A stretch of 64,000 nucleotides of DNA, taken from positions 382,528 to 446,527 of the forward strand of contig NZ_FQZF01000002.1 in the NCBI RefSeq assembly GCF_900141905.1. The letters are read 5' to 3'. The notes below the pieces were generated by a model that saw only the letters and a program-made list of their open reading frames with translations, made no database searches and had not been told where the DNA came from. Positions within the stretch are counted from its first letter, which is position 1, and every line of letters begins with the position of its first letter. Positions 49,961-61,920 of the stretch are shown here, one piece after another. The translations under genes were made by a program, and so were the position numbers. The DNA comes from Muricoccus roseus. Its GTDB lineage: Bacteria > Pseudomonadota > Alphaproteobacteria > Acetobacterales > Acetobacteraceae.

Positions 49961-50434
49961 TCAGTTGTAGGTGACGGCGGTGATCTCGACCGAGCGCGCT
50001 CCGCCGGGGGCGGGCACCTCGACGCTGTCGCCCACCTTGCGGCCGATCAGGGCCTTGGCGAGCGGGGAGGAGATGGAGATCGACCCGTTCTTCATATCGG
50101 CCTCATAGGCGCCGATGATGCGGTAGGTCTTCTCGTCCTCGGTTTCCTCGTCGACGATCGTGACCTTGGCCCCGAAGCGCACCTGGTCGCCCCAGAGCTT
50201 GGAGGTGTCGATCACCTCGACGGAGGGAATGACGGATTCCAGGTCGGCGATGCGCCCTTCGATGAAGGACTGCTTCTCGCGCGCGGCGTGATACTCGGCA
50301 TTCTCCGAGAGGTCGCCATGGGCGCGCGCCTCCGCGATGGCGCGAATCACGGCCGGCCGTTCTTCGGCTCGCAGGACACGCAACTCTTCCTCGAGGCGCG
50401 CGAGCCCCTCGGCGGTCATCGGGAACTTCTGCAC
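49961..50434 (-). CDS. greA: Transcription elongation factor GreA
   Basis: GreA rescues backtracked RNA polymerase by stimulating transcript cleavage. The 157-residue form from GTG 50434 (MQKFPMTAEGLARLEEEL) fits the family exactly. The coiled coil tip carries the acidic pair in ARAHGDLSENAEYHAAREKQ. An upstream GTG at 50461 would add nine residues. ilvA follows after two bases. Confidence 0.95.
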   Translation of the reverse strand: MQKFPMTAEGLARLEEELRVLRAEERPAVIRAIAEARAHGDLSENAEYHAAREKQSFIEGRIADLESVIPSVEVIDTSKLWGDQVRFGAKVTIVDEETEDEKTYRIIGAYEADMKNGSISISSPLAKALIGRKVGDSVEVPAPGGARSVEITAVTYN

Positions 50435-50516
50435 GGGCGGTGATCCCCCCACTTGCGACACAGGACGACCCGCCCGCGCACCCCGCCATGGAGTGCTACG
50501 GGCGGCTCAGATACAG

Positions 50517-50548
50517 CCGCCGCGCCCCCTGCGAGGAGGGCGCGGCGG
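50517..50548 (-). terminator. Hairpin between carB and greA
   Basis: A perfect 11-bp stem (50517-50527 with 50538-50548) has a 10-base loop. There is no T-tract. The position after carB suggests termination or RNA stabilisation. Confidence 0.55.
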
Positions 50549-50619
50549 GTTGAAACGCTTGGGGCGGGCGCTGGCTGAGCCAGTCCCGCCCCAATCCAGT
50601 AAGGGTCCCTCAGGACCCG

Positions 50620-53868
<3,249 letters not shown>

Positions 53869-53871
53869 GGC

Positions 53872-54162
53872 TCAGGCCCTCCGGGGCAGCAGGAAGAGGA
53901 TGATGGCGGCCGCGCCTTGGAGCACGGCGGAGAAGACGAGGGTCGCCAGCGCCGTGCCTTCGAGGCGCGGCGCCAGGGAGGAGACGGGCAGGGCGATCAG
54001 CCCGGCGGCACCGAGGCAGGCGAGGCTGCTCATCGCGGCACGGACGGGATGCGCCGTGCCCCGCAGCGCCCGCCAGGCGAGCGGCGTGGCCACCACCAGC
54101 ACGAGCAAGGCGATGCCGGCCCCGTAGAGAAGCGGATCGAGGTTCAGGGCGTGGCCGCTCAT
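53872..54162 (-). CDS. Small membrane protein C of the carA-carB cassette
   Basis: The 96-residue protein has three hydrophobic helices (YGAGIALLVLVVATPLAW, a central LACLGAAGLIALPV and TLVFSAVLQGAAAIILFLL). No family is recognised. The ATG overlaps the stop of the 127-residue gene (ATGA) and its stop is three bases before carB, so it is locked into the operon. The long frame to 54633 is not supported. Confidence 0.72.
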   Translation of the reverse strand: MSGHALNLDPLLYGAGIALLVLVVATPLAWRALRGTAHPVRAAMSSLACLGAAGLIALPVSSLAPRLEGTALATLVFSAVLQGAAAIILFLLPRRA

Positions 54163-54542
54163 GGCGCGCCGGTCCTGCCCGCAGGGCGTGCCCCGAGGTC
54201 CCGCAGCAGCAGGATCGCCGGTGGCACATGGGCGAAGAGGAGGAAGACGAGGGCGTTGAAGGCCGAGGCCTCCGTCAGCTGGCTGCCGAAGGGATGCCAC
54301 CCGTCCCACCAGGCGAAGGCGTGCAGGAGGAAGGAACCGCCGATCGCGACGATGACCCGCGGCACCGGCTCCAGCAGCAGCTTCACCGCCCAGCGGATCA
54401 CCAGCGTGGTCGCCGTGCAGACCGCGCTGCCCGCCACATAGCCGGCCAGCGCCATCACTGCCGGCAGCACGAAGGGGATGTCGAAGATCAGCGCGAGCAC
54501 GAAGAGCATCGCGACGACGCCGGCGACAAGCTGCCCGCTCAT
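54159..54542 (-). CDS. Membrane protein B of the carA-carB cassette
   Basis: The 127-residue protein has about four hydrophobic segments (VVAMLFVLALIFDIPFVLP, GYVAGSAVCTATTLVI, VPRVIVAIGGSFLLHAF, FNALVFLLFAHVPPAILLL). The conserved-looking WWDGWHPFGSQLTEA loop may be functional. The family is unknown. Both ends overlap neighbours by ATGA. Confidence 0.72.
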   Translation of the reverse strand: MSGQLVAGVVAMLFVLALIFDIPFVLPAVMALAGYVAGSAVCTATTLVIRWAVKLLLEPVPRVIVAIGGSFLLHAFAWWDGWHPFGSQLTEASAFNALVFLLFAHVPPAILLLRDLGARPAGRTGAP

Positions 54543-54787
54543 CGGGCACGACCCAGGAAGGGGCGGCCGATGAGGAAGAGCACCACATGAATGCCCGCCC
54601 AGAGCGCCGCCGCCAGCACGCGCCCGCCCTCACGCCCGTCCTCGGCGAAGAAGACGATACCGCCCAGCGCCACGAAGGAGATGGCGACGCCGCGCAGCCA
54701 CGCCTTGTCCCGTGGCTGACCCACGCGGGTCAGCGCCCACCAGGCGAGAAGGGAGAGGGGAAGGGCGAGGAGGAGGAGGCGGATCAC
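54539..54787 (-). CDS. Small membrane protein A of the carA-carB cassette
   Basis: The 82-residue protein starts with a hydrophobic helix (LLLLALPLSLLAWWALT), then a short FFAEDGREGG loop, then a second helix and a basic end (GRPFLGRAR). The family is unknown. ATGA overlaps with both the LysE-type gene and the 127-residue gene tie it to them. Confidence 0.72.
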   Translation of the reverse strand: MIRLLLLALPLSLLAWWALTRVGQPRDKAWLRGVAISFVALGGIVFFAEDGREGGRVLAAALWAGIHVVLFLIGRPFLGRAR

Positions 54788-55416
54788 GCGCGCGATTCCG
54801 TCGCCAGCTTCGCCGCCAGCAGGGCCAGCGCCCCGCCCAGCACCCAGCGCTGCACGGCCAGCCAGGCCGGGCGGGTGGAGAGGAAGCGCGCCACGCCGCC
54901 GGCGCCCGCCACCAGCAGGGCATCGAACAGGGTGCAGATGCCGATCTGGACCGCGCCCAGCACCAGCCCCTGGGTGAAGAGGCTGCCCAGCGCGGGGTCC
55001 ATGAAGGCCGGCAGCACGGCGACATAGAACAGCGCCACCTTCGGGTTCAGCGCCGCCGTGGCGAAGCCGAGGGTGAAGAGACGCAGCCCGCCCTCCGGCG
55101 GAATGGGGCGCGGGGAGAACAGCGCCGCCCCGCCCGGCCGCACGCTCTGCCAGGCTAGCCAGGCGAGATAGCCGGCCCCGCCCAGCCGCATGGCGTCATA
55201 GGCATAGGGCACCGCCAGCAGCGCCGCCGTCACCCCCGCCGCCGCGCCGAGCATGATCACCAGGCTTCCGGCCTGGCAGCCGATCAGCGACAGCATCCCC
55301 GCCCGCGTCCCCTGCGTCAGCGTGCGGGAGACGAGGTAGAACAGGTTCGGCCCGGGCGTCAGCGCAAGCCCGACCGACAGCGCCGCGAAGGCGAGGAGGG
55401 AGGCGAGGGACGGCAA
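54784..55416 (-). CDS. LysE/RhtB-type amino-acid exporter
   Basis: The 210-residue inner-membrane transporter has about six helices. The family signature LALTPGPNLFYLVSRTLTQG with GCQAGSLV is clear, and LNPKVALFYVAVLPAF is the second hallmark. Such proteins export lysine, arginine, threonine or homoserine lactone. It uses TTG at 55416, two bases from the carA stop. Arginine shares carbamoyl phosphate, so export of an arginine-family amino acid is an attractive but unproven role. Confidence 0.88.
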   Translation of the reverse strand: MPSLASLLAFAALSVGLALTPGPNLFYLVSRTLTQGTRAGMLSLIGCQAGSLVIMLGAAAGVTAALLAVPYAYDAMRLGGAGYLAWLAWQSVRPGGAALFSPRPIPPEGGLRLFTLGFATAALNPKVALFYVAVLPAFMDPALGSLFTQGLVLGAVQIGICTLFDALLVAGAGGVARFLSTRPAWLAVQRWVLGGALALLAAKLATESRA

Positions 55417-55417
55417 G

Positions 55418-56821
55418 TTACCCCGCCTTCGCCATCATGTCGGTGAAGCGGTGGAACAGGTGGTGGCTGTCGCTCGGCCCCGGCGAGGCCTCGGGGTGGT
55501 ACTGCACGGAGAAGGCGTTCTTCGCCGGGCAGGCGATGCCCTCGTTGGAGCCGTCGAAGAGGCTCACATGGGTGACGGACACACCCTCGGGGAGCGACTT
55601 GTCGTCCACCGCGAAGCCGTGGTTCTGCGAGGTGATCTCCACCCGCCCGGTGGCCAGGTCCTTCACCGGCTGGTTCGCGCCACGATGCCCGCGGTCGAGC
55701 TTGTAGGTCTTCGCCCCGAGCGCGAGGGCCAGGAGCTGGTGGCCGAGGCAGATGCCGAAGACCGGCTTGCCCGCCTCCAGCACGCCTCGGATGGCAGGCA
55801 CCGCGTATTCACCCGTCGCCGCCGGGTCGCCCGGGCCGTTGGAGAGGAAGACGCCGTCCGGCCCGTGGCGCAGGATTTCCTCGGCCGTGGCGGTGGCGGG
55901 CACGACCGTCACCTCGCAGCCGGCATCGGCCAGGCAGCGCAGGATGTTCCGCTTGGCGCCATAGTCGATCGCGACGACCTTGTGCTTCGGCGCCGTCTGC
56001 CGGGAATAGCCCTGGCCCCAGGACCAGAGCGCCTCGTCCCACTTGTAGGACTGGCGGCAGGAGACATCCTTGGCGAGGTCCATGCCCTCCAGCCCCGGCC
56101 AGCCCGCCGCCTCGGCGCGAAGCGCGGCGAGGTCGAACTGGCCGTCCGGCGCGTGGCAGATCACCCCGTTCGGGGCGCCGGCATCGCGGATCAGGACGGT
56201 GAGCGCGCGGGTGTCCACGCCGGAGATGCCGGGGATTCCGTGGCTCTTCAGCCAGTCATCGAGGTCCCGCGTCGCGCGGTAGTTGGACGGCTCGGTGATG
56301 TCGGCCTTCACCACCAGGCCGCGGGCGGCCGCGGTGGTCGCCTCCACATCCTCGGCATTCGCGCCCACATTGCCGATATGCGGGAAGGTGAAGGTGATGA
56401 TCTGCCCGGCATAGGAGGGGTCGGTCAGCGTCTCCTGGTAGCCGGTCATGCCCGTGTTGAAGCAGACCTCGCCGACCTTCTTCCCGGCGGCGCCGAAGCC
56501 GCGGCCCCAGATCACCCGCCCGTTGCCGAGCACGAGGCAGGCGGTCGCGCCCTCGGGAACGGTGTCCTCGGCGGTGGTCGGGGCTGGGGTCATCGAGGGC
56601 TCCGGGCTGGAAGGGGGCAGCGGGTCGGCGTCATGGGGCAGGGAGCTGCGGGGCAGGTCCTCAAGGGTGAGGCCGGTGGCGGCCAGCACCGCCGGCCAGT
56701 GCCGGGGCGGGATGGCGCGGGCCTGGCGCCACTTGCGAATGGCCTCCGTGCCCACGCCGCAATGCGCCGCAGCCGCGCTGGCGCCACCCATCAGGGTCAG
56801 AATCTGCTCGACCGTTCGCAT
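55418..56821 (-). CDS. carA: Carbamoyl-phosphate synthase small subunit with N-terminal HTH domain
   Basis: CarA hydrolyses glutamine and channels ammonia to CarB. The class I amidotransferase triad is Cys358 (GICLGHQ), His442 and Glu444 (QYHPEAS), counted from ATG 56821. That start adds 76 residues before the usual N-terminus: a helix-turn-helix of the YdaS/Cro type (GGASAAAAHCGVGTEAIRKW), then a Pro/Ser-rich linker. There is no stop between them, so any translation of the HTH must continue into CarA. An internal ATG at 56593 with GGAG upstream would give plain CarA of 391 residues. Both products may exist. Confidence 0.9.
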   Translation of the reverse strand: MRTVEQILTLMGGASAAAAHCGVGTEAIRKWRQARAIPPRHWPAVLAATGLTLEDLPRSSLPHDADPLPPSSPEPSMTPAPTTAEDTVPEGATACLVLGNGRVIWGRGFGAAGKKVGEVCFNTGMTGYQETLTDPSYAGQIITFTFPHIGNVGANAEDVEATTAAARGLVVKADITEPSNYRATRDLDDWLKSHGIPGISGVDTRALTVLIRDAGAPNGVICHAPDGQFDLAALRAEAAGWPGLEGMDLAKDVSCRQSYKWDEALWSWGQGYSRQTAPKHKVVAIDYGAKRNILRCLADAGCEVTVVPATATAEEILRHGPDGVFLSNGPGDPAATGEYAVPAIRGVLEAGKPVFGICLGHQLLALALGAKTYKLDRGHRGANQPVKDLATGRVEITSQNHGFAVDDKSLPEGVSVTHVSLFDGSNEGIACPAKNAFSVQYHPEASPGPSDSHHLFHRFTDMMAKAG

Positions 56822-56833
56822 GCCGGCTATATG

Positions 56834-56850
56834 TGGGAAATAAGTTCCCA
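56834..56850. promoter_or_regulatory. Operator-like inverted repeat 1
   Basis: TGGGAA-N5-TTCCCA is perfect over both six-base arms. It begins 12 bases before the HTH-carA ATG and abuts the CATATA stretch that could be its -10 region. Confidence 0.65.
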
Positions 56851-56877
56851 ATGGAAGTGGGAACTGCGGCGTGCCTA

Positions 56878-56894
56878 TGGGAAAGCACTTCCCA
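56878..56894. promoter_or_regulatory. Operator-like inverted repeat 2
   Basis: A second TGGGAA-N5-TTCCCA has the same arms and spacer length as the first, centred 44 bp (about four helical turns) away. A lone TGGGAA half-site lies between them at 56858-56863. It lies 59 bases before the yqeY ATG. Confidence 0.65.
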
Positions 56895-56953
56895 CCTTCC
56901 GCAGGGCCCCCGATCCGATCTAGACCCCCAGCCCGACCCGAGGAGACCCCGTC

Positions 56954-57412
56954 ATGAGCCTGCGCGCCCGCTTCACCGAGGAGCTCAAGGCATCCATGCG
57001 CGCCGGCGACACGGCCCGCACCTCCACCATCCGCATGATCACGGCCAAGCTGAAGGACGCGGATATCGCGTCCCGCCCCTCCGGCGTGGAGCAGATCCCG
57101 GAGGAGGCCATCACCTCCCTCCTGCGCGGCATGGTGAAGAGCCGGCGCGAGAGCGTGGAGATGTACCGCCAGGGCAAGCGCGAGGAGCTGGCGGCGAAGG
57201 AGGAGGCCGAGATCGCGGTCATCGAATCCTTCCTGCCGCAGCAGATGGACGACGCCGCCATGGAGGCCGCCGTGCGCGAGGCGGTGGCCGAGACCGGCGC
57301 CACATCGGTCAAGGAGATGGGCAAGGTGATGGCCGTGCTTAAGGCGAAGCATGCCGCGGTGCTGGACATGGCCAAGGCCGGGCCGATGGTGAAGGCCGCC
57401 CTCGGCGGTTGA
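56954..57412 (+). CDS. GatB/YqeY domain protein
   Basis: The 152-residue helical protein matches YqeY (SLRARFTEELKASMRAGD and IESFLPQQM). The family resembles the tRNA-binding tail of GatB and is thought to bind tRNA or ribosomal factors. The GAGGAG site supports ATG 56954. It precedes dnaG and rpoD, taking the place rpsU has in E. coli. The two palindromes lie upstream. Confidence 0.92.
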   Translation: MSLRARFTEELKASMRAGDTARTSTIRMITAKLKDADIASRPSGVEQIPEEAITSLLRGMVKSRRESVEMYRQGKREELAAKEEAEIAVIESFLPQQMDDAAMEAAVREAVAETGATSVKEMGKVMAVLKAKHAAVLDMAKAGPMVKAALGG

Positions 57413-57422
57413 TGCTGGGAGG

Positions 57423-57443
57423 ATGTAGCCGGGGGGGCTACAT
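57423..57443 (+). promoter_or_regulatory. Hairpin touching the dnaG ribosome-binding site
   Basis: ATGTAGCC and GGCTACAT form a perfect 8-bp stem with a GGGGG loop. AGGAGGGG follows at once, then ATG 57455. It may set dnaG translation or stabilise or process the yqeY-dnaG mRNA. Confidence 0.6.
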
Positions 57444-57454
57444 AGGAGGGGCTG

Positions 57455-59353
57455 ATGCCCCTCCCTCCCAATTTCCTCGACGAGCTGCGCGCCCGCACGC
57501 CCCTGCCGCCGCTGATCGGCCGCAAGGTCAAGCTCACCCGCAACGGGCGCCAGTGGAAGGGCTGCTGCCCCTTCCACAACGAGAAGACCCCCTCCTTCTA
57601 CGTCTATGACGACCACTACCACTGCTTCGGCTGCGGCCAGCACGGGGATGCCATCGGCTTCACCATGCAGACCGAGGGCCTGCCCTTCCGGGAAGCGGTG
57701 GAGCGCCTGGCCCATGAGGCCGGGCTGGAGGTTCCGAAGGAATCCCCCCGCCAGGCGGCGCGGGAGGCCCGGGCGCGGGACCTGCATGATGTGCTGGCCG
57801 CCGCCGCCGAGGCGATGCAGCGCTGGCTCCGCGCGCCGGAGGGGCGGCAGGGGCTGGAATACCTGCAACGGCGCGGGCTGACCGCGGAGACCATCGACCG
57901 CTTCGGCCTCGGCTGGTCCGGCTCGGGCCGGGGGGCGCTGGCCGAGGCGCTGAAGCCGCTGGGCATCGAGCCCCGGCAACTGGCCGAGGCAGGCCTGTCC
58001 AAGCCCGTCGAGGGGCGGGAAGGGGCCTTCAACGACTTCTTCTACAACCGCGTCATCTTCCCCATCCGGGACAAGCGCGGCCGCATCGTCTCCTTCGGCG
58101 GCCGCATCCTGGGCGACGGCCAGCCGAAATACCTGAACGGGCCGGAGACCGACGTCTTCTCCAAGCGCCGCACCCTTTACGGCCTCGACATGGCGCGGGA
58201 GGCCGTGTTCCGGGGCAAGGCACGGCTCATCGTGGCCGAGGGCTACATGGACGTCATCGCCCTGCACCAGGCCGGCTTCGAGGGCGCCGTCGCGCCACTC
58301 GGCACGGCCCTGACGCCGGAGCAGATGGAGGAGATCTGGCGGGTCACGCCCGAACCCGTCCTCTGCCTCGATGGCGATGCGGCGGGGCTGCGTGCGGCCG
58401 CGCGATCGGCCGAGATGGTGCTTCCCCTGCTCGGGACCGAGCGCACCCTGCACTTTGCCACCCTGCCCACTGGCCAGGACCCGGACGACCTGATCGGCCA
58501 GAAGGGCCCGGGCGCGTTCCAGGCGGTGCTGGACGCGGCAAGGCCCCTCTCCGTCGCCCTCTACGACCTCATGGCCGATGGCCGCCCCCTCGGCACCCCC
58601 GAGGGGCGGGCCGCCTTCCGCAACGACCTGGCCGCCGCCGCGGGCCGCATCCCCGACAAGGCCCTGGCCGCCGAATACCGCCGCGCCCTGCTGGACCGCT
58701 TCTTCGAGAGTGCCCGGCCGCAGCGGCCCCAGCGGGCTCCGGGCGGAGGGGGAGGCTTCGCCCCGCGCGGGGGTGGCGGTCGCCCTGGCTTCCGCCCGCC
58801 CCCCCGCCTGCCGCCCCGGGTGGTGCCCGAGGCGGGGAACACCCGGCTGGAACAGGCGCGGTGCCTTCTCGCCATCATCCTGGCCCATCCCTGGCTGCTG
58901 AACGAGGTGGAGGAGGCCTTCGCCCTGCTGGAGCTGCCGCACGGCCATCCATCCGCCCTCCAGGCCGCACTTCTGGCGTGGCACGCTGGTCTCGTCCTCA
59001 CGGAAGCGTCAAACGAGAGCACGAGCTCGCTTGACTCGGCCGATCTGGTTGCCCACTTGGACGCGACCGGCCTGGACGAGGCCCGGGCCTGGGTCATGCG
59101 CGCGACCGGTCTCCCGAGGGAGGCGAGTCCCGATGCCCAACCGGGAGAGACCCTGGACGGCTGGTGGCATTTCTTCGGCTTCCTGCGGGGCGAGGGCGCG
59201 CTGGTCGAGGACTTGGTGGAAGCGAGACGCGAGTTGGAGACGACCAATGAGGTCGCCGCCCAGGCCCGCGTCATCCGGCTGAGCCAGGCCCTTTCCGCGC
59301 TGCGCCGTGGCGAGACGGGGCTGGAGGAGGGCGCCACAAGCGCCACTCCATAG
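57455..59353 (+). CDS. dnaG: DNA primase
   Basis: DnaG (632 residues) makes RNA primers at the fork. The zinc domain has Cys38, His41, Cys57 and Cys60 (CCPFHNEKTPSF, HCFGCG). The Toprim core includes IVAEGYMDVIALHQAG. A Gly/Arg/Pro-rich linker near residue 430 leads to the C-terminal helicase-binding domain. A strong AGGAGGGG site follows the upstream hairpin. Confidence 0.98.
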   Translation: MPLPPNFLDELRARTPLPPLIGRKVKLTRNGRQWKGCCPFHNEKTPSFYVYDDHYHCFGCGQHGDAIGFTMQTEGLPFREAVERLAHEAGLEVPKESPRQAAREARARDLHDVLAAAAEAMQRWLRAPEGRQGLEYLQRRGLTAETIDRFGLGWSGSGRGALAEALKPLGIEPRQLAEAGLSKPVEGREGAFNDFFYNRVIFPIRDKRGRIVSFGGRILGDGQPKYLNGPETDVFSKRRTLYGLDMAREAVFRGKARLIVAEGYMDVIALHQAGFEGAVAPLGTALTPEQMEEIWRVTPEPVLCLDGDAAGLRAAARSAEMVLPLLGTERTLHFATLPTGQDPDDLIGQKGPGAFQAVLDAARPLSVALYDLMADGRPLGTPEGRAAFRNDLAAAAGRIPDKALAAEYRRALLDRFFESARPQRPQRAPGGGGGFAPRGGGGRPGFRPPPRLPPRVVPEAGNTRLEQARCLLAIILAHPWLLNEVEEAFALLELPHGHPSALQAALLAWHAGLVLTEASNESTSSLDSADLVAHLDATGLDEARAWVMRATGLPREASPDAQPGETLDGWWHFFGFLRGEGALVEDLVEARRELETTNEVAAQARVIRLSQALSALRRGETGLEEGATSATP

Positions 59354-59423
59354 GTAGAGACAGATTTCGATCCCCGGCGGGCTCCGGCGCCCCCGGCGGG
59401 TCTTTCCGTGGCGGGAGACAGGC

Positions 59424-61358
59424 ATGGCGACGAAGGTGGCGAACGGCACGGAAACGGCGGAGCACCGCGACGAGGCGGTGGAGGGCGCGTTGCTCGACAG
59501 CCTGCTGGCTTCCGTCAAGAAGCTCCTCGCGAAGGGCAAAGAGCGCGGCTACATCACCTACGACGAATTCAACGCCGCCCTGCCGCAGGGCCAGGTTTCC
59601 TCGGAGCAGATCGAGGACACCATGGCCCTCTTCTCCGAGATGGGCATCAACCTCGTCGAGGCCGAGGAAAGCGCCGACGACGACACGGAGAAGAAGGCCC
59701 CGGCCAAGGCCGAGGGCGAGGAAGGCGAGGAGAAGGCCGAGGGCGAGGACGAGGAGTCCGGCGGCAACGTGGACGAGGAATCCCTCGGCCGCACCGACGA
59801 CCCCGTCCGCATGTATCTCCGCGAGATGGGCAGCGTGGAGCTGCTCTCGCGCGAGGGCGAGATCGCCATCGCCAAGCGGATCGAGGCCGGCCGCGACATG
59901 ATGATCGGCGGCCTCTGCGAGAGCCCGCTGACCTTCCGCGCCATCGTCGGCTGGCATGAGTCTGTGGTGAGCGGCAAGCTGCTGCTGCGCGACGTCATCG
60001 ACCTCGAAGCCACGAACAACGCCGACATGCCGGACGGCCCGCCGCCCGAGGCCGAGGAGTTCGAGGAAGGCGAGGAGGGCGAGGGCGTCGGCCTGTCCCT
60101 CTCCGCGCTGGAGGAGAAGCTGAAGCCGGAGGCGCTGGCCGCCTTCGAGGCGATCGAGGCCGCCTACGCCAAGCTCGAGAAGATGTCCTCCAAGCGCATG
60201 GAGGCCTACACGACCGGCGGCGAGCTCGCCGCCAAGTCCGAGAAGTCCTACGAGAAGCAGCGCCAGGAGCTGGTTGCGCTGGTGCAGAAGGTGCACCTGC
60301 ACAACAACCGGATCGAGGAGCTGGTCGACCAGATCAAGGGCCTCTACCGCCGCCTGGTGGGGCTCGAGGGCCAGGTGCTGCGCCTGGCCGAGGGCCACAA
60401 GGTCAAGCGCGCGGAGTTCCTGGAGCAGTGGCAGGGCTCCGAGATGGACCCGGCCTGGTTCGACCGCATCGGCAAGCTGAAGGGCAAGGCCTGGCAGGCC
60501 TTCGTGGCGAACAGCCGCGACGACGCCGAGGCCATCCGCGCCGAGATCGGCAAGGTGGCCGCCCTGACCGGCCTGCCCGTGGGCGAATACAAGCGCGTCT
60601 ACGCGACCGTCTCCCGTGGCGAGCGCGACATGACGCAGGCGAAGAAGGAGATGATCGAGGCCAACCTGCGCCTCGTGATCTCCATCGCCAAGAAGTACAC
60701 GAATCGCGGCCTCCAGTTCCTGGACCTGATCCAGGAGGGCAATATCGGCCTGATGAAGGCGGTGGATAAGTTCGAGTACCGCCGCGGCTACAAGTTCAGC
60801 ACCTATGCCACCTGGTGGATCCGCCAGGCCATCACGCGCAGCATCGCCGACCAGGCGCGGACCATCCGTATCCCGGTCCATATGATCGAGACGATCAACA
60901 AGCTGGTCCGCACCAGCCGGCAGATGCTGCACGAGATCGGGCGCGAGCCGCAGCCGGAGGAACTGGCCGAGAAGCTCGGCATGCCGCTGGAGAAGGTCCG
61001 CAAGGTCCTCAAGATCGCCAAGGAGCCGATCTCCCTCGAGACGCCGATCGGCGACGAGGAGGACAGCCATCTCGGCGACTTCATCGAGGACAAGGCGGCC
61101 ATCATCCCGCTCGATGCCGCGATCCAGTCCAACCTGCGCGAGGCGACGACGCGCGTGCTCTCCTCTCTCACCCCGCGTGAGGAACGCGTTCTCCGCATGC
61201 GCTTCGGCATCGGCATGAACACGGACCACACGCTGGAAGAGGTCGGGCAGCAGTTCAACGTGACGCGCGAGCGTATCCGCCAAATCGAGGCGAAGGCGCT
61301 CCGCAAGCTGAAGCACCCGACGCGGAGCCGGAAGCTGCGCTCCTTCCTCGACAACTAG
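59424..61358 (+). CDS. rpoD: Housekeeping sigma factor RpoD (sigma-70)
   Basis: RpoD (644 residues) directs RNA polymerase to general promoters. It has region 1.1, an acidic Glu/Lys-rich stretch near residues 85-110, and region 1.2 ([20 protein letters not shown]). Region 2 follows ([18 protein letters not shown] and [19 protein letters not shown]). The region 4 HTH contains [20 protein letters not shown]. The end [11 protein letters not shown] is typical. It follows dnaG after 70 bases. Confidence 0.99.
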   Translation: MATKVANGTETAEHRDEAVEGALLDSLLASVKKLLAKGKERGYITYDEFNAALPQGQVSSEQIEDTMALFSEMGINLVEAEESADDDTEKKAPAKAEGEEGEEKAEGEDEESGGNVDEESLGRTDDPVRMYLREMGSVELLSREGEIAIAKRIEAGRDMMIGGLCESPLTFRAIVGWHESVVSGKLLLRDVIDLEATNNADMPDGPPPEAEEFEEGEEGEGVGLSLSALEEKLKPEALAAFEAIEAAYAKLEKMSSKRMEAYTTGGELAAKSEKSYEKQRQELVALVQKVHLHNNRIEELVDQIKGLYRRLVGLEGQVLRLAEGHKVKRAEFLEQWQGSEMDPAWFDRIGKLKGKAWQAFVANSRDDAEAIRAEIGKVAALTGLPVGEYKRVYATVSRGERDMTQAKKEMIEANLRLVISIAKKYTNRGLQFLDLIQEGNIGLMKAVDKFEYRRGYKFSTYATWWIRQAITRSIADQARTIRIPVHMIETINKLVRTSRQMLHEIGREPQPEELAEKLGMPLEKVRKVLKIAKEPISLETPIGDEEDSHLGDFIEDKAAIIPLDAAIQSNLREATTRVLSSLTPREERVLRMRFGIGMNTDHTLEEVGQQFNVTRERIRQIEAKALRKLKHPTRSRKLRSFLDN

Positions 61359-61368
61359 GCTGTCGAGG

Positions 61369-61920
61369 ATGCCCACGACCCCGGTCCAGGTCGAGGTGAC
61401 CTTCCTCCGCATGGAGCGCCCGCCGGCGGACCCGCCGGCGGCGCTGCCGCCCGAGACCGGCGTGGTGCCCGTGCCGGGCTGCACGGTGGGCTTCTACCGC
61501 TACCTCTACGACACGGTGGGCCGCGATTACTGCTGGTGGCTCCGCCGCACGCTCCCCGATGCCAAGATCGAGGCCATCCTCCGGGATCCCTCGGTCTCCA
61601 TCCACGCCCTCTACCGCGCCGGGGAACCGGCCGGCTTCTATGAGCTGGAGCGCCGCTGGGACGGCACCACCAACCTCTCCTATTTCGGGCTGATGCCGCA
61701 TGCGGTGGGGCAGGGGATGGGCCGCGCCTTCCTGCGGCATGCCATCGACGCGGCCTGGGCAGGCCCCTGTTCCGTGCTGACGGTGAACACCTGCACGGCC
61801 GACCACCCGCGCGCCCTGCCGAACTACCTGGCCGCCGACTTCAGGGTCGTGCGGCGCGTGCGGGAGGAATGGCCCGTTCCGACCGATATCGGCCTGCGCC
61901 TGCCGCAGCGCGCCTGGTAG
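61369..61920 (+). CDS. GNAT-family N-acetyltransferase
   Basis: The 183-residue protein has the acetyl-CoA loop VGQGMGRAFLRHAI and the beta-bulge region NLSYFGLMPHA, with TVNTCTADHPRALPNYLAADF as motif B. The substrate is unknown. It starts ten bases after rpoD and may be read through from that operon. The Pro-rich N-terminus is unusual. Confidence 0.88.
   Translation: MPTTPVQVEVTFLRMERPPADPPAALPPETGVVPVPGCTVGFYRYLYDTVGRDYCWWLRRTLPDAKIEAILRDPSVSIHALYRAGEPAGFYELERRWDGTTNLSYFGLMPHAVGQGMGRAFLRHAIDAAWAGPCSVLTVNTCTADHPRALPNYLAADFRVVRRVREEWPVPTDIGLRLPQRAW

Noticed and set aside
48228-49970. A 580-codon plus-strand frame opposite ilvA.
   Set aside because: Antisense shadow with His/Gly-rich composition and no domains.
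56822-58984. Further upstream extension of the carA frame beyond the HTH, opposite dnaG.
   Set aside because: It is antisense to yqeY and dnaG, low-complexity and has no motif. Only the part from 56821 shows a domain.
59271-61484. A 737-codon minus-strand frame opposite rpoD.
   Set aside because: Leu/Asp/His-rich antisense shadow; rpoD is unambiguous.
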